The position numbers and the translations under genes are program-made. 8,755 nucleotides of DNA from an uncultured Ruminococcus sp. (GTDB taxonomy: Bacteria; Bacillota; Clostridia; Oscillospirales; CAG-272). Every line of letters starts with the position of its first letter. Position 1 is the stretch's first letter. Shown here one piece after another: positions 6,301 to 8,755 of the stretch. The notes beneath the pieces were generated by a model. The model was not told where the DNA came from. It was given only the letters and a program-made list of their open reading frames with translations, and ran no database searches. The stretch spans positions 1 to 8,755 of the forward strand of contig CADBPA010000113.1 of NCBI GenBank assembly GCA_902796505.1. The letters are read 5' to 3'.

Positions 6301-8755
6301 CGTGAAAGGAGACGTCAACCTGTCCTTCCTTGCCGAATATTCTTCCCAAAATCACAGAGGTGAAACGCCCGTCACGCTCGATCTCTCGGAATATTCCTCC
6401 TGCGGCGGCAGTATCTCATACTACGCCTGCTCGGCGTGCGGCGATATTCTCCGCATCGGAAGAATGGATATCCGCTGCGAGGAGATCGGCGCGGAACCCG
6501 AGCCGACCGTTTTCGTGGACGACGACGGCGTGAAGCACACGGTCATGGAAGCCGTCTGCCCGAAGTGCGGGCTGCGCTTCGTGGAGCAGATGAGCGAAAA
6601 AACGCTGAATGCCTGCGTCACGAAGAGAACGATGGGAATGGCGATCTACAGCGGCGAGGATCGGATCTTCTTCTATGAAGAAACGCAAAACAACGGTTCT
6701 CACCAATTTGAAACCACCTACGAGCTTCTCGGCGAGAGCTGCGAGGACGGCATCCGCGTGACGGAGACCTGCTCGGTCTGCGGCGAGACCTCCTCTTATC
6801 AGACGAGCGGACACCGGTATCAATCCGGCGCAGTCCTCGATCTTTCCGAATTCGGCGGATGCGGCTCTTCCATCCCGGCGAAAATCTGCGCCGTCTGCAA
6901 AGAGATCAAGATCGACGTACAGGATTATAATTCCTTTATGAAGGATTTCCCCTCGATGATCACCTGCGACGTGATGAACGCGCAGCCGGTCGTGGTCGAG
7001 CAGAGCGAGACCGCGCAGATCATGGAGATCACCTGCCCGACCTGCGGCGTCACCTATCGGATGGCGATGACGCGCGTCGAGAGAAATTCCTGCGAGTGGC
7101 ACATGGAGTTCAGCCTGTCGATTTCCAAAGACGGCCGCCCGATCGCGATCTCCGAAGCCGTTACTTTCGATTACCATAATGACCATGAATATACCTATCG
7201 CTATGAAATGAAGGGCGAAAGCTGCGAGGACGGCTATACCGCTTACGCCGAATGCGCAAAATGCGGAGAGAGTCATACCTTCTCCGGAAACGGGCACAGC
7301 AATCACTTGATCGAAAAGATCGATCTTACCCGGTACGGCGCATGCGGCGGAACGCTTCTTCATTACGGATGCCCCTGCGGCTATTACAACAACTGGGAGA
7401 TCTCCGACGGCGATCACGTGATGAGTTGGAATAGCAGCGAATATCGGGATGAAAACGGAAAGATGCATTCCGTCGAGACTCGTTACTGCACCGTCTGCGG
7501 ACTGCGTATCCAGAACGATTCCTGCACCGTGGCAGATCCCGCAAACTGCAGAAAAGAGATCACGAGGCGCACGATCATCAGCATCGGCGCGGAGAATCTG
7601 GCGGACAGCACACGCGTTTTTGAAGAACCGGATCACGATTATCGGGTCGAAGCGACGCTGAACGACGGCGTAAATTGCGAAAACGGCGTCACCCTCCGGT
7701 ATATCTGCCGCCGCTGCGGGGACGAACATACCGAGCGCATTTCCCATCATGCGACCTACGTGGCTGAGCGGATCGACCTTTCCGAATACGGCAGCGTCTG
7801 CGGCGGATATGCGTCGTATTCCCGCTGCGCCTGCGGCCGCGAGCAATACGTGGATCTGGACCACGCGCTCTGTGATTTCGATCGGAGAGACGTGTCTTTG
7901 ACGGTCCCCGGTGCGATCAACGACTCTCAGAACAACGAGAACGGCTATCAATATTACCGCACCGAATCGATTTTGTATTCCTGCGCCGTGACCGATCCGC
8001 AGTGCGCCTTCCGGATTCTTCGCAATACGTATTATCTGCCGGAGAGTGGATGCTGCGCAACGCGCGTGGAGGAATGGAAGTTCGGATACGATCCCGATAC
8101 CGGTTCGGCGGAAAGAACGATCACCATCCGTCGGGAAAAATACGGGATCTGGCATTCTTATCGCCGTCAGGACGTGAACACCGTGGAGAACGGCCTGACC
8201 GTTTCCGGCTATCTCGACACCTGCACGGTCTGCGGAAATACCTGCAAGGAATTGAATTATCGAAATGCGGACGGACAGACGGTAAAATTTCTGCGCGAGA
8301 TCGTCAACCGTCTGGAGAACGGCGCCGCTCGGTATGATCTGTATTCGGAGGAATATATGATCGCGCGGGATCATAGCTGGCGGACGGCGGAGATCCGGCA
8401 GTCCCGCTATGCAGACGGTGAAGAGTATTCTTACGAGCGCCGCTATGCTTACGATTTCTCGAATTGCACCTGTACGATCACGACCGTGCGTTCGGGATCT
8501 CCCGAACCGGAGGTGCATACCGAAAGCCTGCACTCCTGGAATTATCCGAACTGGCACAGAACGTCCCGGACGGTAGCGCCCGGCGGATGCACGCAGGAGC
8601 GGATCGAAGAAACGTATGACTATTGTGACGTCTGCGATACCCGCTCTGACGTCCGGACGTATACCTACGATCCCTATGGACACGACTGGACGCATATCGG
8701 CGACGGACTCTATGTCTGCATGCGCTGCGGTCTCGAAAATACCAACGGCGCCGAC
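3398..8755 (+). CDS. Giant Cys/His-repeat surface lipoprotein (3' end beyond window)
   Basis: I translated the frame from ATG 3398 codon by codon to the window edge: 1786 codons, no stop, so the gene is partial. Residues 1-26 are a lipoprotein signal peptide (HRK, then a hydrophobic core, lipobox LVSC, Cys26). About 101 cysteines follow, mostly as CxxC pairs in repeats. Order: short TC/CxxC/GH repeats (about 32-388); a Cys-free beta-rich module ending HFSYYTV (about 389-545); more short repeats (about 546-862); a longer repeat starting near (I/L)DLSEYGxCGG (873 to about 1616); a Cys-poor stretch; and short-type repeats again (1726-1786). Short Cys/His repeats of this style occur in large surface proteins of gut Clostridia, usually without assigned function. 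The Cys/His spacing resembles zinc ribbons, but disulfides are equally possible outside the cell. Function unknown; adhesion, a surface stalk or metal binding are guesses. It has its own strong promoter and duplicated ribosome site. Confidence 0.93.
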   Translation, partial: MLHRKIFPALLCLLLVIGVAGVLVSCDPISSHEHTFEEQSRTPATCTQPGEIVYACTGCSETKTETIPATGHAYGDWTVTTAPTCETPGVETRVCANDRSHTETRTVAPTEHAYAFDSYVWADDFTAKAKFVCANDPSHIRYEDAEVGSEITVPATCETPGVRTYTIAEGVSKTETIPALGHQMTDVVTPATCTQQGYTTHSCSRCDYSYVDSYTALAAHSWDKPTATCTEGRSCSVCGATEAALGHHYVLSGSSSADCENPATETWTCDRCKDSHTDETDPALGHDIAGVSAVEVRVEGSCDYLLTYLCRRCEEAVSGETVTRHNYTAAITTPATCKSTGVKTLTCSDCGATATEEIPIDKQNGHAWDEGTLSGNIRTYTCSLCEQTKTVVDASAEVEATVAKGDLQATGEVQLKEAALALDETTLGLLGDDVTISADTLKDEDLEAAKASLNKEQLAQLGDSKIYNFTLESGSETISDFAGGKITVTIPYELAEGEDVDSIAIWYMSEGEPVSIRAEYANGYVTFEVEHFSYYTVTRLTPAQRCEVYGHNESTKVVAPTCTEAGYTLVVCLRCGQSEKTDVVPASGHTYDVATTPASCTENGSVIHTCTVCGYTYRETLRATGHSFSATESADATCKAPGYVQYSCANCDATYRDVLPQLAHRFTETVAAPTCEAGGYTEHTCSLCGESYRDALTAALGHDYRSVWQWSEDLTAASVTFVCAHDASHTFTLTATIRTSVLTPGENSHGGTAYTASVIYNGDTLTDRKVVLNGADAHDFSDAFDYDEYSHWHSCVCGEKTAPEAHTFTLTEETKATCVEAGRKVYTCVCGATKEETVPATGVHTYENGVCTVCGAKQPSPDGECKHPNTEAVTIRFADYGFCGGEMPAHLCKDCGEYILLPEEVQSQPYTCVFDYSTAKQEQGEEEDGTPFMKMEAVCKVCGGMIRQYATLHTGEHCVQTQKIRIEFVKGDVNLSFLAEYSSQNHRGETPVTLDLSEYSSCGGSISYYACSACGDILRIGRMDIRCEEIGAEPEPTVFVDDDGVKHTVMEAVCPKCGLRFVEQMSEKTLNACVTKRTMGMAIYSGEDRIFFYEETQNNGSHQFETTYELLGESCEDGIRVTETCSVCGETSSYQTSGHRYQSGAVLDLSEFGGCGSSIPAKICAVCKEIKIDVQDYNSFMKDFPSMITCDVMNAQPVVVEQSETAQIMEITCPTCGVTYRMAMTRVERNSCEWHMEFSLSISKDGRPIAISEAVTFDYHNDHEYTYRYEMKGESCEDGYTAYAECAKCGESHTFSGNGHSNHLIEKIDLTRYGACGGTLLHYGCPCGYYNNWEISDGDHVMSWNSSEYRDENGKMHSVETRYCTVCGLRIQNDSCTVADPANCRKEITRRTIISIGAENLADSTRVFEEPDHDYRVEATLNDGVNCENGVTLRYICRRCGDEHTERISHHATYVAERIDLSEYGSVCGGYASYSRCACGREQYVDLDHALCDFDRRDVSLTVPGAINDSQNNENGYQYYRTESILYSCAVTDPQCAFRILRNTYYLPESGCCATRVEEWKFGYDPDTGSAERTITIRREKYGIWHSYRRQDVNTVENGLTVSGYLDTCTVCGNTCKELNYRNADGQTVKFLREIVNRLENGAARYDLYSEEYMIARDHSWRTAEIRQSRYADGEEYSYERRYAYDFSNCTCTITTVRSGSPEPEVHTESLHSWNYPNWHRTSRTVAPGGCTQERIEETYDYCDVCDTRSDVRTYTYDPYGHDWTHIGDGLYVCMRCGLENTNGAD
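3491..4561 (+). repeat. Type-A Cys/His protein repeats, first block
   Basis: Residues about 32-388. The canonical unit is P-A-T-C-T-x-x-G, then CxxC about 9 residues after the first Cys, and GH about 13 residues later. Six units keep the full Cys, CxxC, His pattern, with first Cys at 46, 193, 229, 259, 302 and 337 and closing His at 72, 220, 247, 286, 325 and 366. Units at Cys85 and Cys133 replace CxxC by CANDxSH, the unit at Cys157 lacks CxxC, and the last (CSLC, 382-385) is cut short by the following module. Cys229 and Cys302 units are shortened between the first Cys and CxxC. Confidence 0.88.
4562..5032 (+). other. Cys-free beta-rich module inserted among the repeats
   Basis: Residues about 389-545 contain no cysteine. 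A polar helical-looking start (about 393-480) is followed by strand-like segments: GGKITVTIPYEL (about 485-496), DSIAIWY (about 502-508) and GYVTFEVEHFSYYTV (about 523-537). This ending is one I associate with a module recurring in large clostridial surface proteins, probably a beta-sandwich. It may be a ligand-binding or spacer domain; I cannot name a specific family. Confidence 0.6.
5033..5983 (+). repeat. Type-A Cys/His protein repeats, second block
   Basis: Residues about 546-862. Four canonical units in a row have first Cys at 562, 600, 638 and 675, CxxC at 572/575, 610/613, 648/651 and 685/688, and closing His at 589, 626, 664 and 702. First-Cys spacings are 37-38 residues. After these comes a CAHDASH variant (723-729), a CVC half-unit (795-797), a unit at Cys818 with CVC in place of CxxC, and a terminal CTVC (851-854). 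Regularity falls toward the start of the type-B repeats. Confidence 0.88.
6014..8245 (+). repeat. Type-B long protein repeats (five copies)
   Basis: Five copies begin at residues 873, 992, 1145, 1306 and 1457 (nt 6014, 6371, 6830, 7313, 7766), spaced 119, 153, 161 and 151 residues. Each opens with a strand such as VTLDLSEY or EKIDLTRY, then CGG or a variant (Cys883, 1002, 1155, 1316, 1468), then CxxC or CxC about 8-9 residues on. About 40-50 residues later comes a second pair in a MEAVCxxCG-like context (939/942, 1054/1057, 1213/1216, 1364/1367). Copies 2-4 end in a short segment like GESCEDG...CxxCG...GH that resembles one type-A unit; copy 1 lacks it. Copy 5 is diverged: the second pair becomes CAVTDPQC (1529-1536) and its end carries CTVCGNTC (1609-1616). 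Confidence 0.8.
8573..8755 (+). repeat. Return to type-A repeats near the window end
   Basis: Residues 1726-1786: APGGCTQE with Cys1731, CDVC (1743-1746), GHDW with His1762, then YVCMRCG (1774-1777) and GLENTNGAD. This is a type-A unit plus the start of another. The preceding stretch (about 1617-1725) has only Cys1690 and Cys1692 and is rich in Arg, Tyr and Glu. The GLENTNGAD ending resembles what I recall following the last repeat in related surface proteins, so the stalk may be close to its C-terminal domain. Confidence 0.65.

Noticed and set aside
3488..6355. A 955-codon open frame on the minus strand opposite the giant gene
   Set aside because: Its codons are in register with the sense codons, so its stops correspond only to sense TTA, CTA and TCA, which are rare in this GC-rich gene. 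It begins and ends at such rare codons (TCA at 3488-3490). The sense frame has signal peptide, promoter, ribosome site and repeats; the antisense product is compositionally odd.
6416..8695. A 759-codon open frame on the minus strand opposite the giant gene
   Set aside because: Same explanation: it is the in-register complement, bounded by the next sense TCA (6416-6418). It has no ribosome site of note and no recognisable domain.
3398..8755. Intracellular zinc-finger or transcription-related protein
   Set aside because: The N-terminus is a clear lipoprotein signal with LVSC lipobox, so the Cys/His repeats act outside the membrane.

Overview
This is a GC-rich bacterial window that looks like Firmicutes, probably a gut-type Clostridia. 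The signs are near-consensus sigma-A promoters with exact 17-bp spacers, strong AGGAGG-type Shine-Dalgarno sites, a clostridial-style class II aldolase, and a lipoprotein made of Cys/His repeats of a kind common in gut Clostridia surface proteins. The assignment rests on style and remembered family resemblance; no rRNA or other marker gene is present.

Layout. (1) 15-881, minus: class II fructose-bisphosphate aldolase with its own promoter. (2) 972-1292, minus: small single-domain cupin resembling KdgF, with its own promoter and a possible terminator lying against the aldolase promoter. (3) 1293-1464: divergent promoter region with dyad symmetry. (4) 1465-2598, plus: lipoprotein with a (Pro-Asp-Gln)12 linker and a C-terminal endonuclease I (EndA/NucM) domain. 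(5) 2613-2651: perfect 13-bp hairpin serving as terminator on both strands. (6) 2673-3194, minus: single-domain CYTH/triphosphate tunnel protein. (7) 3195-3397: a second divergent promoter region. (8) 3398 to the window edge, plus: one uninterrupted reading frame of 1786 codons with no stop in the window. It encodes a giant lipoprotein with about 101 cysteines after the lipid-attachment Cys. It starts with short TC/CxxC/GH repeats, which are interrupted by a beta-rich module, then changes to a longer repeat of about 120-160 residues, and returns to the short repeat near the window end.

The aldolase, cupin and CYTH genes appear to be separate transcription units with no shared pathway. The two plus-strand genes are both predicted cell-surface lipoproteins. 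One is a tethered DNase that could recover nucleotides or degrade extracellular DNA; the other is a long Cys/His-rich surface fibre or metal-binding protein of unknown role. The giant gene is the least explained and most interesting part of the window. Two long antisense reading frames across it are explained by codon bias and are not annotated.
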